A stretch of DNA of 30,383 bases from a virus, in IMG/VR virus record IMGVR_UViG_3300042934_001207, positions 1 through 30,383 of that record; one strand, given 5' to 3'. Positions 15,939 through 23,138 of the stretch are shown one piece after another. The notes beneath the pieces were generated by a model. The model did no database searches. It worked only from the letters and a program-made list of their open reading frames with translations, and was not told where the DNA came from. The first letter of the stretch is position 1. Each line of letters begins with the position of its first letter. Both the position numbers and the translations under genes were made by a program.

Positions 15939-16292
15939 ATGCCAAGAAAACCAAGAAAGCCCTGTAAACATCATGGCTGTCCAAAACTTACAGAAGGAAA
16001 CTATTGCGAAGATCATGCAAAGCTTTATGTTAATGAAAGAGGCAGTGCAGCAAGTAGAGGTTACGATAGTAAATGGAGAACAGCTAGAAACAGATTCTTA
16101 AAAGCTAATCCTTTGTGTGTTAGATGTAAGGAACAAGGGAAGCTCACCAAAGCAACTGTTGTTGACCACATTAAATCACACCGAGGAGATAAAGTTTTGT
16201 TCTGGGAAGAGAGCAATTGGCAATCACTTTGCAAGAGTTGTCATGATAAGAAGACAATGACGGAAGATAGGTATCAGGAATATAAATTCTAA
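15939..16292 (+). CDS. HNH endonuclease of the packaging module
   Basis: ATG 15939 follows AGGAGG by ten bases; an upstream in-frame TTG at 15882 is rejected. The 117-residue protein has the HNH fold: VVDHI with D76-H77, asparagine N93, and H102, held by zinc cysteines C60, C63, C98 and C101. In HK97-type phages an HNH protein encoded next to the cos site works with the terminase to cut cohesive ends. Here the usual HNH-cos-TerS order is stretched: the cos-like block lies 860 bases on, and TerS 4.6 kb on. Confidence 0.93.
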   Translation: MPRKPRKPCKHHGCPKLTEGNYCEDHAKLYVNERGSAASRGYDSKWRTARNRFLKANPLCVRCKEQGKLTKATVVDHIKSHRGDKVLFWEESNWQSLCKSCHDKKTMTEDRYQEYKF

Positions 16293-16371
16293 ATTGTTGT
16301 GTATAAGCTACATTGAAATAGTGATTTTTTACATCTATAATTGAAATATCAAGAAAAAGGTGGTGTTCAAT

Positions 16372-17148
16372 TTGGATAGTAATAAGGCTATAGAATTTTT
16401 TGTGGAAACAGGAGCAGAAATAAGTGGTGCTGTAGCAGGAGCAATTATTGGTGGAGCGGTAGCTGGACCATCTGGATCAATAGCAGGTGCAGTAGGTGGT
16501 ACAGCTATAGAAAAAGTAATTTCTAAAATTGGAACAGAGATTAAAGAAAGAGTTTTATCCAAAAGAGAGAATAAAAAAATAGGTGCAACAGTAACTTTTA
16601 CATTACTAAAAATCAAAGAAAAATTGGATAGTGGGAAGCAACTTAGAGATGATAACTTTTTCAAAGAAGATATTACGGGACGTTCCTCCGCAGATGAGAT
16701 AACAGAGGGTGTTTTGTTTGCTGCACAGAAGGAACATGAAGAGAAAAAATTAACGTATTATGGAAACCTATTAGCCAACATTGCCTTTGATAAAACAATT
16801 ACAAAAGAATTAGCAAATCAATTAATATCTGTTGCAGATAGACTTACTTATCAGCAATTAAAATTATTAAATCTGTTTGTTATAAATCAATTATCTCCAA
16901 TGTCAATTTTAAAACAAGGAAGTTATACGACTGCAAATGGTTATGAGTTAATTTCTGTTTTACAAGATATATATGATCTCTATAGAATAGGATTATTAAA
17001 TGGTAATGGAAATGTTATTCTTGAAATGGGTTATATAAATCCATCACAGATTAAGGTACAAGGTACAGGGGCACTACTATACAACTTAATGGAATTATCT
17101 AAAATACCTTTTGATGAGATGGAAGGTCTAATTAATATGCTGAAATAA
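16372..17148 (+). CDS. Glycine-zipper membrane-type protein, candidate accessory effector
   Basis: AAAGGTGG at 16356-16363 places the start at TTG 16372 (258 aa); the in-frame GTG codons at 16360 and 16363 fall inside the RBS. Residues 14-43 form a glycine-zipper segment (ISGAVAGAIIGGAVAG, then SGSIAGAVGG) able to insert in membranes, as in pore-forming peptides and Gly-zipper proteins. The rest is helical and charged, with ADEITEGVLFAAQKEHEEKK at about 115 and LTYQQLKLLNLFV near 170-182. I believe this C-terminal pattern recurs in phage and island proteins without assigned function. The gene sits alone between HNH and the cos-like block, a slot usually empty, and is more A+T-rich than its neighbours. 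A membrane-acting defence or exclusion protein is a hypothesis only. Confidence 0.7.
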   Translation: MDSNKAIEFFVETGAEISGAVAGAIIGGAVAGPSGSIAGAVGGTAIEKVISKIGTEIKERVLSKRENKKIGATVTFTLLKIKEKLDSGKQLRDDNFFKEDITGRSSADEITEGVLFAAQKEHEEKKLTYYGNLLANIAFDKTITKELANQLISVADRLTYQQLKLLNLFVINQLSPMSILKQGSYTTANGYELISVLQDIYDLYRIGLLNGNGNVILEMGYINPSQIKVQGTGALLYNLMELSKIPFDEMEGLINMLK

Positions 17149-17153
17149 GTAGG

Positions 17154-17240
17154 CAGGGGGTATCAAATCTCTAAAGAGGACAAGCAAATGACCGCTGCCC
17201 CCTCTCGCGTGAATTTTCGCAGAATTAAGTAAGGGGGGTA
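17154..17240. other. cos/pac-like packaging site
   Basis: This non-coding block is much richer in G+C than its surroundings, with CAGGGGG at 17154-17160, CCGCTGCCCCCTCTCGCG at about 17192-17209, and GGGGGG at 17233-17238. Blocks of this pattern, GGGGGTATC...ACCGC..CCCCTCTCGCG...GGGGGG, lie between the HNH and terminase genes in many HK97-type phages and are taken as cos sites. The exact cut is not determinable from sequence alone. It is bounded by the glycine-zipper gene and a terminator. Confidence 0.65.
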
Positions 17241-17272
17241 CTATAAAATCGCATAATAGAAAGTTCAAATTA

Positions 17273-17305
17273 AGTAGCTACAATGGTTTGTGGTTGCTTT
17301 TTTAT
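17273..17305 (+). terminator. Intrinsic terminator after the cos-like block
   Basis: AGTAGCTACAA (17273-17283) pairs with TTGTGGTTGCT (17288-17298) over 11 positions including four G-U pairs, loop TGGT, followed by six T. It isolates the following genes from the upstream transcript. Confidence 0.65.
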
Positions 17306-17339
17306 TGCGTAAAAATTTATTGAAAGGAGTAGAGCTTAA

Positions 17340-17777
17340 TTGACTGGTGATGAAAAAGAAAAAATAAAAGAATTAAGATTAAAAGGTATTGGATATAAGG
17401 GAATTGCAAGTATTTTAGGATTATCTAGAGATAGTGTTAGAGGATTTTGTAAGCGTAATGGTTTAGACGGCAGCTCCTGTGTTGTTGCTCTTAATGTTGA
17501 AGAAAAATTAAAAAGAAATCTGCTTTGCGCTTGTTGTGGAAAGCCAATTAAACAAAAATACCAAGGTAGAACTAGAAGATTTTGCTCCGATGAATGTAGA
17601 AGAAAATGGTGGAATGAAAATCAAGATAAAAGAAATAAAAGTGAAGTTGCAACTTATAAATATATCTGCCCACATTGCGGCAGGGGATTTAGTGCTTATG
17701 GAAATAAGAAAAGAAAATATTGCAGCCATGACTGTTACATAAAAGATAGGTTCTGGAGGGAAGAGAATGGAATTTAA
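17340..17777 (+). CDS. Sigma-like HTH protein with two zinc fingers
   Basis: The start is TTG 17340, with AAAGGAG ten bases upstream. Residues 1-45 form a helix-turn-helix of the sigma-70 region 4/transposase type (IKELRLKGIGYKGIASILGLS). Two cysteine clusters follow: CCGKPI...FCSDECRRKWW and CPHCGRGF...YCSHDCYIKDR, each of the form CxxC...CxxxC. Proteins like this are annotated as sigma-70-like or zinc-finger phage proteins upstream of ParB-methyltransferases. Its last 11 bases overlap the next gene, so the two are made together. A DNA-binding regulatory role is likely, the target unknown. Confidence 0.8.
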   Translation: MTGDEKEKIKELRLKGIGYKGIASILGLSRDSVRGFCKRNGLDGSSCVVALNVEEKLKRNLLCACCGKPIKQKYQGRTRRFCSDECRRKWWNENQDKRNKSEVATYKYICPHCGRGFSAYGNKKRKYCSHDCYIKDRFWREENGI

Positions 17778-19008
17778 AAAATTATCGATAGATTCACTTA
17801 TCCCGGCTGAATATAATCCAAGGAAAAAGTTAAAGCCGGGGGACAGCGAGTTTGAAAAAATAAAAAACAGCATTAATGAATTTGGATATGTAGACCCTGT
17901 TATTGTGAATAAGGATTTAACAGTAATTGGTGGACATCAGAGAATATCAGTATTAAAGACATTGGGAATTACGGAGATAGATTGTGTAGTTATTGATATT
18001 GATAAAACTAAAGAAAAGGCACTAAATATTGCTCTCAATAAAATTAGTGGGGAATGGAATAAAGAATTACTGGCTGATTTGATAAAGGATTTACAATCTT
18101 TAGATTATGATACATCCTTTACAGGTTTTGATCCGCCAGAGATTGATGCACTGTTTAATGAACTTCATCCCAAAGGTGTGAAAGAAGACGGTTTTGATGA
18201 GCCTCTGCCTGAAGCTCCAATAACAAAACAGGGAGACATTTGGATTTTAGGAAGACACCGCTTAATCTGTGGTGACAGTACAAAAATTGAAACATATGGA
18301 ACTTTAATGGAGGGTAAAAAAGTAAATCTAATTGTAACAGATCCTCCATACAATGTAGCCTATGAAGGCAATGCTGGAAAAATTCAAAATGACAATATGG
18401 AAGATAAAAAGTTTTATGAATTTCTTCTTCAGGCTTATAAATGTATGTATGAAAATCTTGCTGATGGTGGCTCAATATATGTGTTTCATGCAGATAAAGA
18501 AACAGTTAATTTTAGAACAGCTTTTAAAGATTCAGGCTTCTTTTGCCACCAAACGTGTATATGGATAAAGAATTCACCAGTACTGGGACGTTGTGATTAT
18601 CAATATAACCATGAACCTGTACTTGTAGGCTGGAAGCCTACTTCAGGACATAAGTTTTATGCGGATAGGAAGCAAAGGACTACATGGAATTTTGATAGAC
18701 CTACAAAATCAAAATATCATCCAACAATGAAGCCAATAGCATTAGTTGCTTATCCAATTACAAATTCAAGTTTAACTAATTCTATTGTGCTGGACCCCTT
18801 TGGAGGAAGTGGATCAACGCTTATAGCCTGTGAGCAAACAGATAGGATTTGTTACACTATAGAGCTTGATGAAAAGTATGCTGACGTTATAGCCAATAGA
18901 TACATTGAGCAGGTAGCTACTGATGAAGGTGTGTTTCTTATAAGGGATGGAGTTAAAACTAAATATACAGATATTTTAAAGGGAGATGAAGTAAATGATC
19001 TTCCTTAA
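17767..19008 (+). CDS. ParB-N domain fused to beta-class DNA methyltransferase
   Basis: Residues 1-110 are a ParB/Sulfiredoxin-type nuclease domain with GGHQR (55-59), the ParB box II motif. Residues 160-400 are an N4-cytosine/N6-adenine methyltransferase with catalytic DPPY at 192-195 before HPTMKP (318-323) and the SAM-binding FGGSG at 345-349, the beta-class order. Such fusions are frequent in phages and methylate phage DNA, which would protect it from restriction. It overlaps the zinc-finger gene by 11 bases. At 413 residues the protein is full length. The recognition sequence cannot be predicted. Confidence 0.93.
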   Translation: MEFKKLSIDSLIPAEYNPRKKLKPGDSEFEKIKNSINEFGYVDPVIVNKDLTVIGGHQRISVLKTLGITEIDCVVIDIDKTKEKALNIALNKISGEWNKELLADLIKDLQSLDYDTSFTGFDPPEIDALFNELHPKGVKEDGFDEPLPEAPITKQGDIWILGRHRLICGDSTKIETYGTLMEGKKVNLIVTDPPYNVAYEGNAGKIQNDNMEDKKFYEFLLQAYKCMYENLADGGSIYVFHADKETVNFRTAFKDSGFFCHQTCIWIKNSPVLGRCDYQYNHEPVLVGWKPTSGHKFYADRKQRTTWNFDRPTKSKYHPTMKPIALVAYPITNSSLTNSIVLDPFGGSGSTLIACEQTDRICYTIELDEKYADVIANRYIEQVATDEGVFLIRDGVKTKYTDILKGDEVNDLP

Positions 19009-19193
19009 CTTTTGCCATTAAAAAGGTTATGGATTTAAATTATAAGAGTGTCTTTATAGGCGGAAAGTTGTCATTAAAATCTTTCATTTTATTTGATAGA
19101 ATCTCGCATATATAACTGGCTATATACTCCTTTCAGAGGTAACATGTATACTACCAAAAGGTAATAAACACACTTTGAAAGGGGTAGAAAGCA

Positions 19194-20102
19194 TTGAAAA
19201 GGCAAACAATTGGTGTAGAAATTGAGATGACAGGAATTACCAGACCAAAAGCAGCCGAGGTTACTGCTAATTTTCTGAGAGGAAGGATTAAGAAAACCTT
19301 TGATAATTATGATACCTACAAAATATTAACACCAGACAATAGGATTTGGAAAATAATGAGTGATGCTAGTATTCGGACAATGAGGAATGAAAAAGGCACA
19401 CTTGTTTCAGCAGATACAAGTTACAGTGTTGAACTAGTAACACCGATTTTAAAGTATGATGATGACATTGAAACTTTACAAGAACTTATTAGGGAACTTA
19501 GGCAGGCAGGAGCAGTTAGTAAGAGCAGCCTTCAATGCGGAATTCACATTCACATAGGTGCAAAGAAACATACTCCAAATACCCTAAAGAATTTGGTTAA
19601 CCTTATGGCTTCGAAAGAGGATTTAATTTACAAAAGCCTTGAGATTGATTTAGCAAGGGTCAGGTATTGCCAAAAAGTTAATGAGAATTTGATTGCAACC
19701 ATAAATAAGAAAAAGCCAAAAACACTATCAGAGCTTGCGAATATTTGGTACAGCGATTATGGGGTTGAAAGCAGAGAAAGGCATTACCATACAAGCAGAT
19801 ATCATGGTCTTAACTTGCACAGCACTTTTACAAAAGAAACTATTGAATTTAGACTTTTTAACGGAACATTGCATGCAGGGAAAATTAGAAGCTACATAGT
19901 TTTCTGCCTAGCGGTAAGCCACCAGGCATTAAAACAAAAGAGTGCCAGTGCAAAACGCACCCATACTGATAATGAAAAATATACATTTAGGTGCTGGTTA
20001 CTTAGACTTGGACTTATAGGAGATGAGTTTAAAAATTGCAGACAGCACCTTATGAAATCCCTTGATGGGAATTCAGCTTGGAGGAGACCCATAGCCGCTT
20101 GA
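19194..20102 (+). CDS. Amidoligase-family protein (glutamine-synthetase-like fold)
   Basis: The start is TTG 19194 with AAAGGGGT upstream. The 302-residue protein has the hallmarks of the amidoligase family: GVEIEMTG near residues 7-14 (metal-binding GxExE), CGIHIHIG near 118-125, and TIEFRLFNGTL near 217-227. Amidoligases use ATP to join a carboxylate to an amine, forming peptide-like bonds. With the gamma-glutamylcyclotransferase next to it, the gene fits predicted phage-encoded peptide-tagging or side-chain-linking systems. The 185 bases before it (19009-19193) hold no gene but contain TATATA-ACTGGC-TATATA near 19110-19127. The substrate is unknown. Confidence 0.85.
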   Translation: MKRQTIGVEIEMTGITRPKAAEVTANFLRGRIKKTFDNYDTYKILTPDNRIWKIMSDASIRTMRNEKGTLVSADTSYSVELVTPILKYDDDIETLQELIRELRQAGAVSKSSLQCGIHIHIGAKKHTPNTLKNLVNLMASKEDLIYKSLEIDLARVRYCQKVNENLIATINKKKPKTLSELANIWYSDYGVESRERHYHTSRYHGLNLHSTFTKETIEFRLFNGTLHAGKIRSYIVFCLAVSHQALKQKSASAKRTHTDNEKYTFRCWLLRLGLIGDEFKNCRQHLMKSLDGNSAWRRPIAA

Positions 20103-20121
20103 AATTAAACATAAAGATGCA

Positions 20122-20142
20122 AAGGGGATTAAAATTCCCCTT
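20122..20142. other. Hairpin between amidoligase and cyclotransferase genes
   Basis: AAGGGGA (20122-20128) pairs with TCCCCTT (20136-20142) with a 7-base loop. No T-run follows, so a processing or translation-control hairpin is as likely as a weak terminator. Confidence 0.4.
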
Positions 20143-20180
20143 GTGTCAAATTAAAATTTTATAAAGGAGAATGTTATAAA

Positions 20181-20651
20181 ATGGCTAAAAAAACAAAGCT
20201 ATATGGTGCATATGGCTCTAATATGAATTTGGAACAAATGAGTCATAGATGTTCTAAAGCAAAGGTTGTAGGAACAGGAATACTTGAAGGATATAAGTTA
20301 ACCTTTAGGGGAAGATATAAAGGTGTTGCAAATATTGAACCTTGTAAGGATAAACAGGTACCAATTGTTTTATGGGAAATAACTGAGGATTGTGAAAAAG
20401 CACTTGATTTGTATGAGGGATTCCCTGACTTATATGTAAAGAAAGAAGTTCAGGTTAAGGTAAAAGGTAAACTTAAATTAGCCATGGTTTATATTGTGGC
20501 TAGAGAATATACCAATATGGCAGCAGCTCCTACAGAATATTATTTTAATGTAATTTCTAGAGGATACTTTGACAATGACATTGATTTAAAACCTCTGCAG
20601 ATTGCCTATTCAGAATGTTTATCTGAACTAAGGGGAGGTAATCATGGATAA
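20181..20651 (+). CDS. Gamma-glutamylcyclotransferase (AIG2/GGCT-like) family protein
   Basis: The N-terminus YGAYGSNMN (8-16) is the YGSLxxG-type substrate-binding loop of the GGCT fold, and LYEGFPDLY carries the likely catalytic glutamate E79. The family releases 5-oxoproline from gamma-glutamyl amines; many phage members act on unknown gamma-glutamyl compounds. At 156 residues the length is typical. It follows the amidoligase, so one may make and the other break a gamma-glutamyl or amide linkage. It overlaps the zinc-ribbon gene by eight bases. The family is clear; the substrate is inferred. Confidence 0.88.
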   Translation: MAKKTKLYGAYGSNMNLEQMSHRCSKAKVVGTGILEGYKLTFRGRYKGVANIEPCKDKQVPIVLWEITEDCEKALDLYEGFPDLYVKKEVQVKVKGKLKLAMVYIVAREYTNMAAAPTEYYFNVISRGYFDNDIDLKPLQIAYSECLSELRGGNHG

Positions 20652-20850
20652 ATTTTTTACACAGAAGACCTGTGATAGATGTGGCGGCCCTTTAGTAAAA
20701 GGCAGAATCATGTCAATGTTTAATACGGACTGCATTTGCATGGATTGCTATGAAAAAGAAAAGAAGGATAAGAATTATGATAAGGCAGTAAAGGCTGACC
20801 ACGATGAAATCAAGAAAGAAAATTATAATTATAAGGGTATACGAGGCTGA
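20644..20850 (+). CDS. Small zinc-ribbon protein (68 aa)
   Basis: The ORF starts at ATG 20644 within the end of the cyclotransferase gene, with GGGGAGG just upstream. Cysteine pairs CDRCGG (C10, C13) and CICMDC (C31 to C36) can bind one zinc, and the C-terminus is a lysine-rich helix. As third gene of the amidoligase cassette it could be the protein that is modified, given its many lysine and acidic side chains, but this is speculation. Confidence 0.75.
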   Translation: MDKFFTQKTCDRCGGPLVKGRIMSMFNTDCICMDCYEKEKKDKNYDKAVKADHDEIKKENYNYKGIRG

Positions 20851-20869
20851 TATAAAAGAAAGTGATGTT

Positions 20870-20900
20870 AAGAGTCTACTATTTTGTAGGCTCTTTTCTT
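20870..20900 (+). terminator. Intrinsic terminator before TerS
   Basis: AAGAGTCTAC (20870-20879) pairs with GTAGGCTCTT (20886-20895) over 10 bp with one T-G pair, loop TATTTT, and TTCTT follows. It closes the amidoligase cassette. Confidence 0.75.
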
Positions 20901-20932
20901 ATGATAAATTTTAAAGATTGGGGGTGAAACCT

Positions 20933-21409
20933 ATGGCACAAAGAGGAAGAAAGCCAAAGCCAACTGCAGTAAAGGAACTTGAGGGCAATCCAGGGAAAAG
21001 AGCACTTAATGAATTTGAACCAAAGCCTCAGAAGAAAGCTCCAAGATGTCCTACATGGCTGGATGCTGAAGCTAAAAAGGAATGGAGAAGAGTAGCAAAG
21101 CAGCTTGGGGAACTTGCTATATTAACAGAAGTTGATATGGCAGCTTTTGCAGGATATTGTGAAGCTTATGCACGTTGGAAAGAGGCAGAAGAATTTATAT
21201 CAAAACATGGAACAATTGTAAAAACACCAAGCGGATATTGGCAGCAAGTGCCACAGGTATCTATTGCCCAAACTTATCTTAAGATTATGATTAAGTTCTG
21301 TGAGCAGTTTGGACTTACACCATCTTCAAGGAGCAGAATTGTTGCAGATAAAGGTTCTAATGATTATTTAGACCCTATGGAAATGATGCTAAGGGGCGAG
21401 GTGAAATAA
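20933..21409 (+). CDS. terS: Terminase small subunit, P27 family
   Basis: ATG 20933 follows GGGGGTG; the in-frame TTG at 20918 lies before it. The 158-residue protein begins RGRKPKPTAVKELEGNPGKR, the signature start of P27-family small terminases, followed by helices with WLDAEAKKEWRRVAKQL and LTEVDMAAFAGYCEAYARW. It binds the packaging site and loads the large subunit. Its stop overlaps the ATG of terL by one base. Confidence 0.95.
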   Translation: MAQRGRKPKPTAVKELEGNPGKRALNEFEPKPQKKAPRCPTWLDAEAKKEWRRVAKQLGELAILTEVDMAAFAGYCEAYARWKEAEEFISKHGTIVKTPSGYWQQVPQVSIAQTYLKIMIKFCEQFGLTPSSRSRIVADKGSNDYLDPMEMMLRGEVK

Positions 21410-22956
21410 TGTATGATGAAGCAAAGGCACAGCACGCTGTTAATTTTATCAACTGCTTAAAGCATACAAAAGGTCAGTGGAGAGGAGTCCCTTTTGATTT
21501 ACTTCTTTGGCAAGATAAAATAATCAGAGATATATTTGGTAATGTTAAAGAAAATAGCTATAGGAAGTACAATACTGCTTATATAGAAATCCCAAAGAAG
21601 AATGGAAAGAGTGAACTTGCAGCAGCAGTGGCACTACTTATGACCTGTGGTGATAATGAATGGGGAGCTGAAGTCTATGGATGTGCTTCTGATAGGCAGC
21701 AAGCATCTATAGTATTTGATGTTGCAGTTGAAATGGTGGAACAATGTCCAGCACTAAAGAAAAGAATAAAGCCTGTCATGTCAGTGAAAAGACTTGTATA
21801 TAAGCCTACAAATAGTTTTTATCAGGTGCTATCAGCTGAAGCTTATACAAAGCATGGACTTAATGTCCACTCAGTTGTTTTTGATGAATTACACGCACAG
21901 CCTAATAGAGAGTTGTTTGACGTAATGACTAAAGGCTCAGGGGATGCAAGGTTGCAGCCACTATTTTTTCTTATAACTACAGCTGGCACAGATAGAAATT
22001 CTATATGCTTTGAACAGCACCAAAAGGCAATGGATATAATTGAAGGTAGAAAAATAGATCCAACCTTTTATCCAGTTATTTATGGGATAGATGATAATGC
22101 TGACTGGGGCTTAGAGAAAAATTGGTATAGAGCTAATCCATCTTTAGGTCATACAATTGATATAGAAAAGGTTAGAAACGCTTATAACAGTGCAAGAGAA
22201 AATCCTGCTGAAGAAAATATATTCCGTCAGCTGAGATTAAATCAATGGGTAAAACAATCCACTCGATGGATGCAGATGGATAAATGGGACGAGTGTGATT
22301 TTAATATAGATATAGATTCACTAAGAGGCAGAGAATGTTATGGAGGACTTGATCTTTCAAGTACTACAGACATAACTGCTTTTGTTTTAGTTTTTCCACC
22401 AAGAACATCTGATGAAAAATATATTGTACTTCCTTACTTTTGGATACCAGATGATAACCTAAAGCTAAGAGTAAGAAGAGATCATGTACCTTATGATGTG
22501 TGGGAGAAACAAAGATTTATAAAAACTACGGAAGGGAATGTGATCCACTATGGATTCATAGAAACTCTTATTGAAGAATTAGGTACAAAGTACAATATTA
22601 AAGAAATAGCTTTTGACAGATGGGGAGCAGTGCAAATGGTACAAAACCTGGAAGGTATGGGATTTACAGTAGTTCCATTCGGACAAGGATATAAGGATAT
22701 GTCTCCATCTTCTAAGGAATTAATGAAGCTAATACTTGAAAAGAAAGTAGCACATGGAGGAAATCCAGTGCTTAGATGGATGATGGACAACATTTATGTT
22801 AAAACAGACCCAGCAGGAAATATTAAGCCTGATAAAGAAAAGAGCACTGAGAAAATTGATGGAGCTGTAGCTTTAATAATGGCTTTAGATAGATCAATTA
22901 GAAATCAAGGGAATTGTGGAAGTGTTTATGATGAGAGAGGGATTTTAATTCTATGA
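21409..22956 (+). CDS. terL: Terminase large subunit, HK97-like
   Basis: The 515-residue protein has a degenerate Walker A IPKKNGKSE (61-69) and Walker B VVFDEL (156-161) for ATP-driven packaging. The C-terminal RNase H-like nuclease has GGLDLSSTTD with its catalytic aspartate and ends in KIDGAVALIMALDR with the last aspartate. It cuts the concatemer and pumps DNA into the prohead. In most HK97-like phages the portal gene follows directly; here 3.9 kb of cargo separates them. The start codon is ATG 21409. Confidence 0.96.
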   Translation: MYDEAKAQHAVNFINCLKHTKGQWRGVPFDLLLWQDKIIRDIFGNVKENSYRKYNTAYIEIPKKNGKSELAAAVALLMTCGDNEWGAEVYGCASDRQQASIVFDVAVEMVEQCPALKKRIKPVMSVKRLVYKPTNSFYQVLSAEAYTKHGLNVHSVVFDELHAQPNRELFDVMTKGSGDARLQPLFFLITTAGTDRNSICFEQHQKAMDIIEGRKIDPTFYPVIYGIDDNADWGLEKNWYRANPSLGHTIDIEKVRNAYNSARENPAEENIFRQLRLNQWVKQSTRWMQMDKWDECDFNIDIDSLRGRECYGGLDLSSTTDITAFVLVFPPRTSDEKYIVLPYFWIPDDNLKLRVRRDHVPYDVWEKQRFIKTTEGNVIHYGFIETLIEELGTKYNIKEIAFDRWGAVQMVQNLEGMGFTVVPFGQGYKDMSPSSKELMKLILEKKVAHGGNPVLRWMMDNIYVKTDPAGNIKPDKEKSTEKIDGAVALIMALDRSIRNQGNCGSVYDERGILIL

Positions 22957-23138
22957 AATATATGATATTATGAATTCAGATGTTTTCTAGAAAGTATCTT
23001 AGTTATTTTTAATAGTATAGATATATGTTTATTATATATTGAAAATAATATTTATGATTGTAAAATAAATGAAATATACAATTATTAATATATTTATTAT
23101 AGTAGACAAAATACAAAACGCTTTGGGAGAATCAAAAT

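Noticed and set aside
16335-16664. Minus-strand hydrophobic ORF opposite the glycine-zipper gene
   Set aside because: It is the antisense of the plus-strand gene; proline-alanine runs are the mirror of the glycine codons, and it has no RBS.
18155-18475. Minus-strand ORFs inside the methyltransferase gene
   Set aside because: They lie wholly opposite a gene with clear catalytic motifs and have histidine/cysteine-rich, non-protein-like composition.
20122-20142. Intrinsic terminator after the amidoligase gene
   Set aside because: The stem is good but no T-run follows, so it is listed only as a hairpin.
22957-23138. Strong promoter for the ABC-3C-like operon
   Set aside because: The region is so A+T-rich that many TATAAT-like words occur, and none has a convincing -35 at 16-18 bases.
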